Assembly (NCBI RefSeq): GCF_022829635.1
Contig: NZ_JAKSYO010000183.1
Coordinates: 1-64,000 of the forward strand
From: Methylobacterium sp. E-066
GTDB lineage: Bacteria > Pseudomonadota > Alphaproteobacteria > Rhizobiales > Beijerinckiaceae
Length of the DNA stretch: 64,000 nt
Direction of reading: 5' to 3'
This document shows positions 1 through 8,048 of the stretch, one piece after another. Position 1 is the first letter of the stretch, and each line of letters starts with the position of its first letter. The notes beneath the pieces were generated by a model, which had not been told where the DNA came from, did no database searches, and worked only from the letters and a program-made list of their open reading frames with translations. Both the position numbers and the translations under genes were made by a program.

Positions 1-7
1 TGCGCTT

Positions 8-35
8 CCCGCACGGACGACGGGGTCCGTGCGGG
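8..35. repeat. perfect 11-bp hairpin
   Basis: CCCGCACGGAC at 8-18 is the exact reverse complement of GTCCGTGCGGG at 25-35, with a 6-base loop. There is no T-tract after it, so it may be a weak terminator for a gene left of the window or part of a dispersed repeat. No gene is visible in the first 600 bases. Confidence 0.5.
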
Positions 36-102
36 CCTCTCCCCGCAAGCGGGGCGAGGGGACCCGCGCTTCGTCCGCAGATGTGTGAGCATTGTAGCCC
101 GT

Positions 103-174
103 GCGGGAGAGGGACAGGGTGAGGGGTGCAACCTGTCCGGAAAAACCTGGTCCCTCACCCCAACCCTCTCCCGC
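103..174. repeat. imperfect inverted repeat, G/A-rich and C/T-rich arms
   Basis: The left arm (103-125, rich in GGGAGAGGG) is nearly complementary to the right arm (152-174, rich in CCCTCTCCC). The arms resemble those of the long inverted repeat near 47.2 kb, so this looks like a shorter member of the same dispersed family. The rest of 1-604 shows no coding sequence that can be supported. Confidence 0.45.
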
Positions 175-274
175 ATGGGCTACGGGTTACACAGGTTAGA
201 ATTTTCATCTCTCCGCGGCCCAGAAAACTCAGTCTTGTTCTTCAAGCGAAAGCTCGACCGATGCTGCCACGCAC

Positions 275-388
275 CGTCATCCCGGGGCCGCGCAGCGGAA
301 CCCGGGATCCAGAGCCGCCGACGTGCCAAGCTCTTGCACCCACGATGTTTCTGGATTCCGGGCTCGCCTGCGGCGCCCCGGAATGACG
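275..388. repeat. dispersed hairpin repeat, family A (copy 1)
   Basis: The element is bounded by CGTCATCCCGG on the left and CCGGAATGACG on the right, with long complementary arms reading 'cccgggatcc' and 'ggattccggg'. Near-identical elements lie at 38920-39034 and 44237-44350, with a short version at 32676-32714. It is a non-coding palindromic intergenic element. Confidence 0.75.
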
Positions 389-604
389 GCGCGGGTTATC
401 GGGTATGGGTTATCGATCCTCGGGAGATGAATCTTCCAACCTGTTTAGCCCCTAACCCGCACGGGAGAGGGGGCACGTCGCGGCTGGCAAGAGTGCCTGT
501 GCTTCAAGACCCGCCTGGTTCGTAGCCCGAACAGGAAAGCGAGCCCGATGCTCCAAGAGCAGCGCGGCCAAACCTATCCGGCCGTGTAACCCCGACCTCG
601 GCTC

Positions 605-811
605 TCAATCCGTCAGCGGGCGTGCCTCTTCCGGCAGCATGATCGGGATGCCGTCGCGGATCGGGTAGGCGAGCTTGGCGGAGCGGCTGATCAGCTCCTG
701 GCGGGCGGCATCGTAGTCCAGCGTGCCCTTGGTCAAGGGACAGACCAGGATCTCCAGGAGCTTCGGGTCCACGCGCGTCGCCTCGACGGGGTTGGTGAGG
801 TCGTTGGTCAT
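605..811 (-). CDS. Trm112 family protein
   Basis: This 68-residue protein has the Trm112/UPF0434 pattern: 'KLLEILVCPLTKGTL' near residues 18-31, then 'SAKLAYPIRDGIPIMLPEEAR' split over residues 44-63. Family members are small partners and activators of methyltransferases, and bacterial copies are mostly uncharacterised. Only one of the usual zinc-binding cysteines is present, as is common in bacterial members. The ATG at 811 was chosen because the family begins shortly before KLLEILVCP. It lies 14 bases after the LON-domain gene, so the two are probably cotranscribed. Confidence 0.85.
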   Translation of the reverse strand: MTNDLTNPVEATRVDPKLLEILVCPLTKGTLDYDAARQELISRSAKLAYPIRDGIPIMLPEEARPLTD

Positions 812-825
812 GACAGCCGTGCAGC

Positions 826-1491
826 CTATTGCATCGTCGGCTCGGGGCCGGAGCCGCGAACCAGTTCCATCTGCGTGACCGCGATCAGGATCTCGGCCCG
901 GGTCTTGAGGTCCGGGGCCTCCAGCATCGCCTGCTTCTCGCGCACGCCGAACGGGCTCATCATGCAGAGGGCGTTGACCAGCGCCTCGTCGGGCGCCTCG
1001 TCGATCCCGGCCCAATCCACCTTCAGGTCGTTCGAGTCCACGAAGTCGCGCAGCGCCTTGAGCACGCCGTCGCGGTCGACCTGTTCCTCGCCTGCGCGCG
1101 GCTCGAAGTCCACCGCGAAGTCGTCGTAGGAGACGTGGCAGCGGCGGTAGGTGCTGGCGGAGGCCAACTCGCTCTCGACCCGAAACCGGCTGATCCCGGT
1201 GAGCGAGACAAGGTAGCGGCCGTCACCGGTCTCGGCGTATTGCGTGATCCGTCCGGCGCAGCCGACCCGGAAGAGTTTTGGGTTGGCCGCGCCCGAGCCC
1301 TCGGGATCGGGCTGGATCATCCCGATGATCCGGTCCGTGCGCATCGCGTCGTCGATCATCGACACATAGCGCGGCTCGAAGATGTTGAGGGGCATCTGGC
1401 CGCGCGGCAGCAGCAGCGCCCCGGGCAGCGGAAAGACCGGGATGACGGCGGGGCAATCCGCCGGGCCCTTGTAGCTCGCTTGGGTGCTCAT
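826..1491 (-). CDS. LON peptidase substrate-binding domain protein
   Basis: This 221-residue protein is a stand-alone Lon N-terminal (LAN/PUA-like) domain. It opens with 'IPVFPLPGALLLPRGQMPL' and 'IFEPRYVSMIDDAM' and has no AAA+ ATPase or protease part. Such proteins are thought to bind protein substrates, but the exact role is unknown. It sits between the thioredoxin-like CnoX gene and the Trm112 gene on the same strand, an order often seen in Hyphomicrobiales, which points to protein quality control. Confidence 0.88.
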   Translation of the reverse strand: MSTQASYKGPADCPAVIPVFPLPGALLLPRGQMPLNIFEPRYVSMIDDAMRTDRIIGMIQPDPEGSGAANPKLFRVGCAGRITQYAETGDGRYLVSLTGISRFRVESELASASTYRRCHVSYDDFAVDFEPRAGEEQVDRDGVLKALRDFVDSNDLKVDWAGIDEAPDEALVNALCMMSPFGVREKQAMLEAPDLKTRAEILIAVTQMELVRGSGPEPTMQ

Positions 1492-1552
1492 GGCGCCTCC
1501 CCGATGGGCCCGAAGCCGGGCCGGATAATCCGCCCCGGTGCGAGCCGAAGCG

Positions 1553-2467
1553 TCACGAGAACAGGAGCGCCGAGAGCTTGCGCCGTCCGCGGATCGTGTC
1601 GGGATCCATCACGCCCCAGGCCTCGAAGAACTGCAGGAGCTGCTTGCGCGCCGCATCCTCGTTCCAGTCCTTGTCGCGCTTGCGCAGCTCGATGAGGTGA
1701 TCGACCGCCTGGCCGCGCTCGCCCGCGGCGGCGAGTCCGAGCGCGAGGTCGAACCGCGCCTGGTGGGCGTCCGGGTTGGCCTCGACCTCCCGCTGCAAGC
1801 CCGCGAGGTCGCCGAGCGAGGCCGCCTGCTCGGCGAGTTCGAGGGCCGCGCGGATGCCAGTGAGCGCCGGGTCGGCGGCCTTCGCCTCCGGCACCATCGC
1901 CAGCACACGCTTGGCGTTCTCGATCTCACCCGCGTCGAGCTGCATCTTCGCCAGGCCGGCGAGCGCCGTGACGTTGTCGGGCTGCTGCTCCAGCACCGCC
2001 GCGTAGATCTCGGAGGCGCCCGCGAGGTCGCCCTCCTCGATCAGGGCGGCGGCGTCGGCGAGCGCCAGCTCGACCGGATCCTGAGCGGGGCCGGCGACGC
2101 GGTCGATCAGCTCCTTGATCTGGCTCTCCGGCACCGCGCCCATGAAGCCGTCGACGGGCTGGCCCTTCTGGAAGACGATCACGGCCGGGATCGACTGGAT
2201 GCCGAGCTGGCCGGCGATCGAGGGATGGTCGTCGATGTTCATCTTGACCAGGGCGACCGCGCCCTTGGCCGCCTTGACCGCCCTCTCCAGGACCGGCGTG
2301 AGCTGCTTGCAGGGGCCGCACCACGGCGCCCAGAAATCGACCAGGACTGGCCGGTGCATCGACTCGGCGATGACATCCTGCCGGAAGCCCGCGGTGGTCG
2401 TGTCCTTGATCAGGGCATCGGTATCGCCGGCCGGGGCAGCGCCCCCGGCGAAGGTGTCATTCAGCAT
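1553..2467 (-). CDS. cnoX: thioredoxin-fold co-chaperone (CnoX/YbbN type)
   Basis: The 304-residue protein starts with a thioredoxin domain containing 'DFWAPWCGPCKQ' (Cys50 and Cys53). It continues into a helical tetratricopeptide-like region (about residues 125-300), the two-part layout of CnoX/YbbN. CnoX is a holdase that passes clients to GroEL/DnaK and can protect cysteines during oxidative stress. The intact CGPC pair suggests the redox function is kept, unlike E. coli CnoX, which has SxxC. It precedes the LON-domain gene on the same strand, with 61 bases between them. Confidence 0.88.
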   Translation of the reverse strand: MLNDTFAGGAAPAGDTDALIKDTTTAGFRQDVIAESMHRPVLVDFWAPWCGPCKQLTPVLERAVKAAKGAVALVKMNIDDHPSIAGQLGIQSIPAVIVFQKGQPVDGFMGAVPESQIKELIDRVAGPAQDPVELALADAAALIEEGDLAGASEIYAAVLEQQPDNVTALAGLAKMQLDAGEIENAKRVLAMVPEAKAADPALTGIRAALELAEQAASLGDLAGLQREVEANPDAHQARFDLALGLAAAGERGQAVDHLIELRKRDKDWNEDAARKQLLQFFEAWGVMDPDTIRGRRKLSALLFS

Positions 2468-2538
2468 TGGCCTGGCTTCGGAACTTTTTCGTGGAGCGCC
2501 TTAGATGGGGCTTCGAACCGGCTCTGACCAGCCCAGAC

Positions 2539-3006
2539 TCAGCGCGCCGGCGTCCCGGGGGGCGCCTTCTCTGCAGCTTTGGCGGCGGTCACGAAGGTCC
2601 CCGCATAGGCGTGGCCGTCCGCGGTGCTCGCCTCGCAGGTGATCGCGGTGCGGCCGGGTTCCGGTGTGGAAAACCGGCAGGCGCCGATCGCGAGCGTCGG
2701 CGCCCCGTCCTTGCCGACCATCACGAGGTTGATCGGTTGCAGCGGGTCGGTCTCCTCGGTGGCCTCCTGCTGGGCGCCGTTGCCGCTGAAGCTCAGCGCC
2801 TGGCCGTCCGCCGCGGAGAAATCGAAGCTCGTGCGGTTGCGGCTCACCGCGTTCATCAGCACGTTGCCGCAGGAGGCGCTGAGGTCGCGTCCGTCGACGA
2901 CCAGCTTCTCGCAAGCCCCTTCGAGCCGCAGTGTGGCCTGCGCGTGCGCCGCATAGGGCAATCCGAGAAGGGCGCAGAGCAGCGCGAGGCTGAGGCGGGT
3001 TTTCAT
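2539..3006 (-). CDS. exported protein of unknown function
   Basis: The 155-residue product starts 'MKTRLSLALLCALLGLPYAAHAQ', a clear Sec signal peptide with a predicted cut after AHA. The mature part has four cysteines and is rich in polar beta-prone sequence. No recognised family motif was found. The ATG at 3006 was preferred over upstream in-frame starts because it places the signal peptide at the N-terminus. It is immediately upstream of cnoX on the same strand, about 70 bases away, but a functional link is only a guess. Confidence 0.7.
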   Translation of the reverse strand: MKTRLSLALLCALLGLPYAAHAQATLRLEGACEKLVVDGRDLSASCGNVLMNAVSRNRTSFDFSAADGQALSFSGNGAQQEATEETDPLQPINLVMVGKDGAPTLAIGACRFSTPEPGRTAITCEASTADGHAYAGTFVTAAKAAEKAPPGTPAR

Positions 3007-3207
3007 GGCGGGGTTCGTACGGATGCCAACGGAACTTGCGACGCCATACACCACGAACTTTCTAGAGAGAAATGTTTCAACACATCGGTTGGAATTTGAG
3101 CTCGCCAAACGCCGTCGCCATGGGCTTGCGACCAACCCCTGCTACCAAGCCGTACGCCACGGGGGGGCGGCCAACAAACAAAGATTGTACGTGAATGCAT
3201 TCCACGA

Positions 3208-3909
3208 CTAACGAGGATAATTGTACTTGATCGCGAGTTTGTCTACCCAAGCGCCATGATCTTCCGTATCAAGTGTATTGGAAAAATCGATTACATCTTT
3301 CTCGGAAACCGATTGCATGGCGTGTTCTTGGAGGCAGTTTTCGGGCAAGTACCATTTTGCGAATGACTGTGCTGCTCCAGGCAAAATTCGATCATAAAAA
3401 GCTAATTTTCTTTGGCGGAGTGATTTTGAGTGAACCAGCCAGTCAAAATGGTAAACTGGAAATTCACGAGGGATCATTTTTTGGCGCTGTGGGTCTATGT
3501 CGAAACCACCCGTATGCACGATGGGACGAAAAAACACGTCTTTATGGCGAATCAAACGGGGCTGATAATCGTCGCCGATAAAGGGCGCCGTACTGTGCTT
3601 AAGATCACCTCCGGGTTCTCTATAAACCCACCGCCGAGCAAATGCTGCGCAATTCACGTCTTTACTCAAGCCGTCTATTAATTCAGCCGTCGCAATCAAC
3701 ATTTCAGTTGTCGGAATCTCATCGCTGGTTAATATAAGCAGCCATTCATTTGATGTATTGGCGGCAACTTTGCCGTATAATCCTTCGACAAAGTCATGAT
3801 CGTTATTTAAGAACGTAAAATCAATTTCCGCAGCGTTTAATGCCTCTATTTCTTGAGCGTCGGTGCGGTCGTCAAGATACAATTTTGCCTTACAGTTGAT
3901 TTTATCCAA
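3208..3909 (-). CDS. glycosyltransferase family 2-like protein, probably the 3' part of a frameshifted gene
   Basis: The 233-residue frame looks like a GT-A glycosyltransferase missing its first strand. 'AKLYLDDRTDAQE' matches the second strand with its acidic pair, and 'SNEWLLILTSDEIP' matches the strand carrying the metal-binding acidic motif. 'VYHFDWLVHSKSLRQRKLAFYD' (split) is a C-terminal pattern common in such enzymes. The first codon is TTG and there is no convincing ribosome site. A frame reading into it from upstream (3910-4061) supplies the missing strand, so a single-base shift is likely. The DNA is A+T-rich compared with the flanks, and a sugar epimerase and C-methyltransferase lie next door. 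Confidence 0.55.
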   Translation of the reverse strand: MDKINCKAKLYLDDRTDAQEIEALNAAEIDFTFLNNDHDFVEGLYGKVAANTSNEWLLILTSDEIPTTEMLIATAELIDGLSKDVNCAAFARRWVYREPGGDLKHSTAPFIGDDYQPRLIRHKDVFFRPIVHTGGFDIDPQRQKMIPREFPVYHFDWLVHSKSLRQRKLAFYDRILPGAAQSFAKWYLPENCLQEHAMQSVSEKDVIDFSNTLDTEDHGAWVDKLAIKYNYPR

Positions 3910-4061
3910 ATAGCGAAAACTTTAATTATAAGCGAGGAATCATTTAGTGCTAGATATGCGACAGAAAAATTTCGGTTGATAAAATTTCCGTCGCGAATCT
4001 CTATTCGTCGGCCCTGCGTCCGATCAAGCGACTCAATATTTCCAATTTTCGACGACGGCAT
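3910..4061 (-). pseudogene. 5' part of the frameshifted glycosyltransferase gene
   Basis: From an ATG at 4061 (with AGAAAG upstream) the minus strand reads 'RIEIRDGNFINRNFSVAYLALNDSSLIIKVF' in pieces, where 'FSVAYLALND' fits the first strand of a GT-A fold. This frame leaves the glycosyltransferase reading at about 3915-3925, next to runs of A and T. The downstream frame continues 'SFRYLDKINCKAKLYLDD', which would join it smoothly. It is either a true frameshift mutation or a sequencing error at a homopolymer. Confidence 0.45.
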
Positions 4062-4315
4062 CTGTGATATCTTTCTAAAGCAAAATTATTAGTCGACACG
4101 TGCAGCGGGGTTGCGCCGGAATTCTGCGGTGATAAGCATCACTCATGTGGCAGCGTAATTCTACCCGTAAGGAAAATCTTTGCAACGCTGTGGTAAGAGC
4201 GTAAATTTGCGAGGAACGAGAATATTTTATAAGTTTATTTCGAGCTAGTCTAAATATTATTTTGTGAGAGCTATCGAACTGAAATTCTCTTTGAAGTTTT
4301 GCCGGAGATCGTAAG
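4062..4315 (+). promoter_or_regulatory. A+T-rich divergent region upstream of the epimerase gene
   Basis: About 250 bases without a gene lie between the glycosyltransferase (minus) and the epimerase (plus). The stretch 4196-4290 is very A+T-rich, which is unusual here and fits a promoter region. A ribosome site GGAG (4304-4307) precedes the GTG start at 4316. No precise -35/-10 pair is claimed. Confidence 0.4.
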
Positions 4316-5281
4316 GTGATCGAAAATCAACACGCCTCTGTGAGAAGGAATCCGGCGCTGTCTCGGATTATGTTGATCGGGGCCGCGGGTTATATTGGGA
4401 GCCGACTTTCGCTCGAGTTATCGAGACGGGGATTCGCGATTGTAGGTTGCGACATTCGTCCCAGCCTTAACCCCGAAAACTTCGTTGAGTACCATGAGCA
4501 CAGATATCAAGATTTGGATGACCAATCACTGATGCGGTGTGATGCTTTTCTTTGGTTCGCTGGGCACAGTTCAGTAAAAATGGCCCAACAGCAACCTTAC
4601 GAGGCTATAGAGAATAATGTTTTCGATTTATCTAGATTATTTCATAGGGTTGGTAAGCTTGGAAAATGGATTATTTATGCCTCTTCGGCCTCAGTGCTCT
4701 CTTCCTCGGACGATCAATATTCTCATGTTGCGACTGAAGTTAGTTCTAACTCATACGACGCAAGCAAATTGGCATTTGATATCGTAACTCCGCACCTCGG
4801 GGTTCATTGCGTCGGGCTAAGAATGGCGACGGTAAGTGGCTGGTCTCCCAATATGAGATGGGATCTTGTCTTTAATGCTATGAATGCGTCTGCCAGAAAA
4901 AACGGTGTTGTGGTTGTACAGAATAATTCTGCGTTCAGAAGTGTTCTGTTTATCGAAGACTTATGTGCATATCTTGTAGATAAATTGCAAGACCACGTAT
5001 CGCCCGGTATTTATTCCGCTGCCTCTCAGATTGGTCTAGCAAGTTGGTCCGGTACGATTGGTACACTAGGGGCTGAAATTTCAGATTACTGGAATGTGCC
5101 CCTTGAATTTGAGGCCAATTCTGGAACGTACTCTTTTTTCTTGAGTGATCGTGAATTGAGCCGATTGCCTGCGCTCGGTAATAGTGTGTATTCAAGTATC
5201 AGACGTCGGTGTGAGCTGTTCGCAAGTCAAATGGGTTGGGGGATTGAAAAAGATGCCGACATGCTTAGCGTGTTTAAGTGA
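4316..5281 (+). CDS. NAD-dependent epimerase/dehydratase family protein (extended SDR)
   Basis: The 321-residue protein has the Rossmann motif 'MLIGAAGYIGSRL' (about residues 19-31) and an SDR active-site pattern 'YDASK' near residue 148, with Ser residues upstream in 'IIYASSASVLSS'. These enzymes modify nucleotide-linked sugars. It starts at GTG 4316, preceded by GGAG, and overlaps the next gene by 29 bases, so both are translated from one message. Codon use is A+T-rich, like the neighbouring glycosyltransferase and C-methyltransferase and unlike the flanking chromosome. The exact sugar substrate cannot be told from sequence. Confidence 0.8.
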   Translation: MIENQHASVRRNPALSRIMLIGAAGYIGSRLSLELSRRGFAIVGCDIRPSLNPENFVEYHEHRYQDLDDQSLMRCDAFLWFAGHSSVKMAQQQPYEAIENNVFDLSRLFHRVGKLGKWIIYASSASVLSSSDDQYSHVATEVSSNSYDASKLAFDIVTPHLGVHCVGLRMATVSGWSPNMRWDLVFNAMNASARKNGVVVVQNNSAFRSVLFIEDLCAYLVDKLQDHVSPGIYSAASQIGLASWSGTIGTLGAEISDYWNVPLEFEANSGTYSFFLSDRELSRLPALGNSVYSSIRRRCELFASQMGWGIEKDADMLSVFK

Positions 5282-6479
5282 GAATACCAAAATTATACTC
5301 GATTTCGGGCTTCAGCCCGCAGCGAACCTTTTGCCTGATAGCCCAAACGCATTCGTAAAGCGCGTTCCGTTGGCATTGCGAATTTGTGAAAATTGCGGGC
5401 ATGCGCAACAAGATCAATTCTATCCCCCAGAAGAACTTTTCGGTAACTACCTATATCAAAGCGGAACGACTCGAACATTGAATAAATACTTTGAGTGGCT
5501 GGCAGGAAAGATCTCTCAAAACTGCGAACCATCAGATCATGTGTTTGAAATTGCTTCCAATGATGGTTCTTTCCTGTCAGCCTTAAAGCTTCATGGCCTG
5601 GATTGCAGCGGCGTGGAACCCGCTAGCAACTTAGTTTCAATCAGCCGTGACCGTGGGTTGGATGTGCATCACGCATTTTGGCCAGATTTGCAATTGAACA
5701 AAAAAATTTCACGTATTGTTGCAATGAATGTCCTAGCGCACGTTCCCGACCCCCATAGGTTTCTATCGGCTGTAAAAGACTGCATGAGCGCAAACGGCAT
5801 CGCATATATTCAAGTTTCTCAGGCTGATATGTTTGTTAATTATGAATTTGATACCTTGTACCATGAGCATTTTTCATTCTTTTGTCCCAGTTCGCTCGCG
5901 GAATTAGGCAGGCGATGCGGTTTTACGAAGATACAATTTTGCAAAACGGCAGTTCATGGAAATTCAATATTGGCGTTGTTTGGTTTTGACGACAGTCCGA
6001 TTGAAGACGCTTTGTCGAACTTGGTAGATGGTGAGTTTGCACTTGGTTCTCTAAGCTCGAGTGATCGTCCTACGCGATTGGAGGCCGAGTGTTTTCAAAA
6101 CTTTGCTCGACAAACTTGTGCCTCCATTCTTTCCTTCGAAAAATTAGCTCGTCAAAGCGGACGCAAATTTGTACTCGTCGGTGCTGCTGCGAAGGCGATT
6201 ACAGTTTGTCAAGTTTCAGGGGCCAAGTTTGACGACGTAATCGATGAGGCACCGTTGAAAGTTGGGCGCTACGTGCCGGGCGGTGATGTGAAGATTTCTT
6301 CTTTTGTTGACGCTTCTAAAGAGACAGTGCCATGTCTCTTCGTTATAGGTGCCTGGAACTTTCGCAAAGAGATAGAAAATAAACTACGGTGTCTTCGGAG
6401 AAATCATACCGAAGATCTGGTAGTCGTTTATTTTCCAACTCTTAGTGTTGGAAGCCTGCATGGGATGGAAACATTTTAA
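5253..6479 (+). CDS. SAM-dependent sugar C-methyltransferase (zinc-binding, three-domain type)
   Basis: The chosen ATG at 5253 gives 408 residues, the usual length of this family. An N-terminal zinc-finger part has 'MPTCLACLSE' and 'LRICENCGHAQ' (two CxxC pairs). A central SAM-binding domain contains 'FEIASNDGSFLSALK' and 'GVEPASN'. The C-terminal Methyltransf_14 domain contains 'VLVGAAAKAITVCQ' and 'VPGGDVKI'. Known members (the TylCIII/EvaC group) add a methyl group to carbon 3 of NDP-4-keto-deoxyhexoses. Overlap with the epimerase suggests synthesis of a branched deoxysugar for a surface glycan or a secreted product. Confidence 0.85.
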   Translation: MPTCLACLSENTKIILDFGLQPAANLLPDSPNAFVKRVPLALRICENCGHAQQDQFYPPEELFGNYLYQSGTTRTLNKYFEWLAGKISQNCEPSDHVFEIASNDGSFLSALKLHGLDCSGVEPASNLVSISRDRGLDVHHAFWPDLQLNKKISRIVAMNVLAHVPDPHRFLSAVKDCMSANGIAYIQVSQADMFVNYEFDTLYHEHFSFFCPSSLAELGRRCGFTKIQFCKTAVHGNSILALFGFDDSPIEDALSNLVDGEFALGSLSSSDRPTRLEAECFQNFARQTCASILSFEKLARQSGRKFVLVGAAAKAITVCQVSGAKFDDVIDEAPLKVGRYVPGGDVKISSFVDASKETVPCLFVIGAWNFRKEIENKLRCLRRNHTEDLVVVYFPTLSVGSLHGMETF

Positions 6480-6610
6480 ATTTGTTGTTTAGCGACCAAT
6501 GAAATATTCATTGGTTCGCCTTTCAAGCAAAGATGTAGTTGATATCATCGACTTTATTCGTCAGAACCCTGGTAAATAATTCGACGGAATCTCCGAAAGA
6601 CAGTGTTTGA

Positions 6611-7585
6611 TTAGCCGAACCGAAGGGCGCGGTCGTTCGGCGCCGAGAAATCCAGGTCCGGACCGAGCGGCACGATCCGGGTCGGATTGATGGTCGGGTG
6701 GCTCTCGTAATAGTGGCGCTTGATGTGGGTGAGATTCACGGTCGGGGCGACGCCGGGCAGCGCGTAGAGGTCGCGCAGGTAGTTCGACAGGTTCGGATAA
6801 TCGGCGATCCGGCGGCGGTTGCACTTGAAGTGCCCGACATAGACTGCATCGAACCGCACCAGCGTGGTGAACAGCCGGATGTCGGCCTCGGTCAGGCGGT
6901 CGCCGCAGAGGTAGCGGCCCCGGTCGAGGCACTCTTCCAGGGCGTCGAGCTCGGCGAACAGGGCCTCGAACGCGGCCGCGTAGGCGTCCTGCGCGGTGGC
7001 GAAGCCGGCCTTGTAGACGCCGTTGTTCACCCGGTCGTAGACCCGCGCGTTGATCGCATCGATCGCGGCGCGCAGATCCTCCGGGTACAGGTCCGGCCCG
7101 GTCCCACCGAAGGCGCCGTTGAACATCCGCAGGATCTCGGCGGATTCGTTCGACACGATGGTGCCGCGCTGCCGGTCCCACAGCACCGGCACCGTGACGC
7201 GGCCGGTATAGGACGGGTCCGCCGCCCGGTAGACCTCGTAGAGGCGGGTCGCCTGGTGGATCGGATCCGGCGTCGCCCCCGGCGTGTCGCCGAACACCCA
7301 GCCCTCTTCGCCCATATGCGGATCGACCACCGAGACGGTGATCGCCTCCTCCAACCCCTTCAGGGCGCGCCCGATCAGGGTGCGGTGGGCCCAGGGGCAG
7401 GCCAACGAGACGTAGAGGTGGTAGCGCCCCGGCTCGGCCTTGAAGCCGCCCTCCCCCGAGGGGCCGGGCGCGCCGTCCGCGGTCACCCAGTTGCGGAAGG
7501 ACGAGGCCTTCCGCTCGAACCGGCCGCCGGTCGAGGCGGTGTCGTACCATTGGTCGCGCCAGACGCCGTCGACGAGGAGGCCCAT
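6611..7585 (-). CDS. glutathionyl-hydroquinone reductase (Xi-class glutathione transferase)
   Basis: The protein is 324 residues from the ATG at 7585, the family's usual length. It has 'GRYHLYVSLACPWAHRTLI', the Xi-class active-site region with the catalytic Cys in CPWAH. It also has the GST-fold 'VPVLWDRQRGTIVSNESAEILRMF' (split) and the C-terminal 'LTEADIRLFTTLVRFDAVYVGHFKCN' (split). These enzymes reduce glutathionyl-hydroquinones formed by quinone stress. Longer in-frame starts upstream were rejected because they overlap a divergent gene and add no family sequence. Confidence 0.92.
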   Translation of the reverse strand: MGLLVDGVWRDQWYDTASTGGRFERKASSFRNWVTADGAPGPSGEGGFKAEPGRYHLYVSLACPWAHRTLIGRALKGLEEAITVSVVDPHMGEEGWVFGDTPGATPDPIHQATRLYEVYRAADPSYTGRVTVPVLWDRQRGTIVSNESAEILRMFNGAFGGTGPDLYPEDLRAAIDAINARVYDRVNNGVYKAGFATAQDAYAAAFEALFAELDALEECLDRGRYLCGDRLTEADIRLFTTLVRFDAVYVGHFKCNRRRIADYPNLSNYLRDLYALPGVAPTVNLTHIKRHYYESHPTINPTRIVPLGPDLDFSAPNDRALRFG

Positions 7586-7823
7586 GGGTGATGTCCCGTT
7601 GCGAGAGGTGATCCAGGCGAGATGGGAGCCGGGCGTCGCGCGGAAAGGGCCATGCGCCGGACGATCCGTCCCGGTTGCGATTCGCTTAAGAGCCGCGTGC
7701 AACGCAGGCCTGCGCCCACGCTTCTGTTGCAGTGCAGCATAATCGGCCATTGACACGACACCCGCCCGCCGCTGCGTGCCCGCAGCGACCCCGGCCCGGC
7801 GGGAGACTGGATGGAGCTGGAAG

Positions 7824-8048
7824 ATGTCGTTCGCGCTGGTGCCCGTCGCAGAGGCGGCCCTGTTCACCCTGGGGTGCCTGATCATCCACACCCTCAGGCG
7901 GCACGCGGACCTCGTCACGGCGACGCTGGCCTGCGTGGCGACGCTGCTGGTCCTGATGATCGGCATCGCCTGCGCGCCGGAATCCTTCGCCAAGTATCAG
8001 GCGGCGAGCATCACCGAGTACGCTCGCCTGGATCCGGCGATCTACTGA
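7824..8048 (+). CDS. small two-helix membrane protein
   Basis: The product is 74 residues, with two hydrophobic segments ('FALVPVAEAALFTLGCLIIH' and 'LVTATLACVATLLVLMIGIA') joined by a charged loop, so it is probably an inner-membrane protein. GGAG at 7813-7816 stands at a good distance from the ATG at 7824. Its stop overlaps the 3' end of the convergent AlgX-like gene by 7 bases. No known family was recognised. Confidence 0.55.
   Translation: MSFALVPVAEAALFTLGCLIIHTLRRHADLVTATLACVATLLVLMIGIACAPESFAKYQAASITEYARLDPAIY

Noticed and set aside
275..388. Repeat copies considered as a CRISPR array
   Set aside because: The copies are isolated and scattered tens of kilobases apart, are palindromic throughout, and have no regular spacers.
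85..525. Possible genes in the first 600 bases
   Set aside because: The frames run straight through hairpin repeats, have no ribosome site and show no protein motif.
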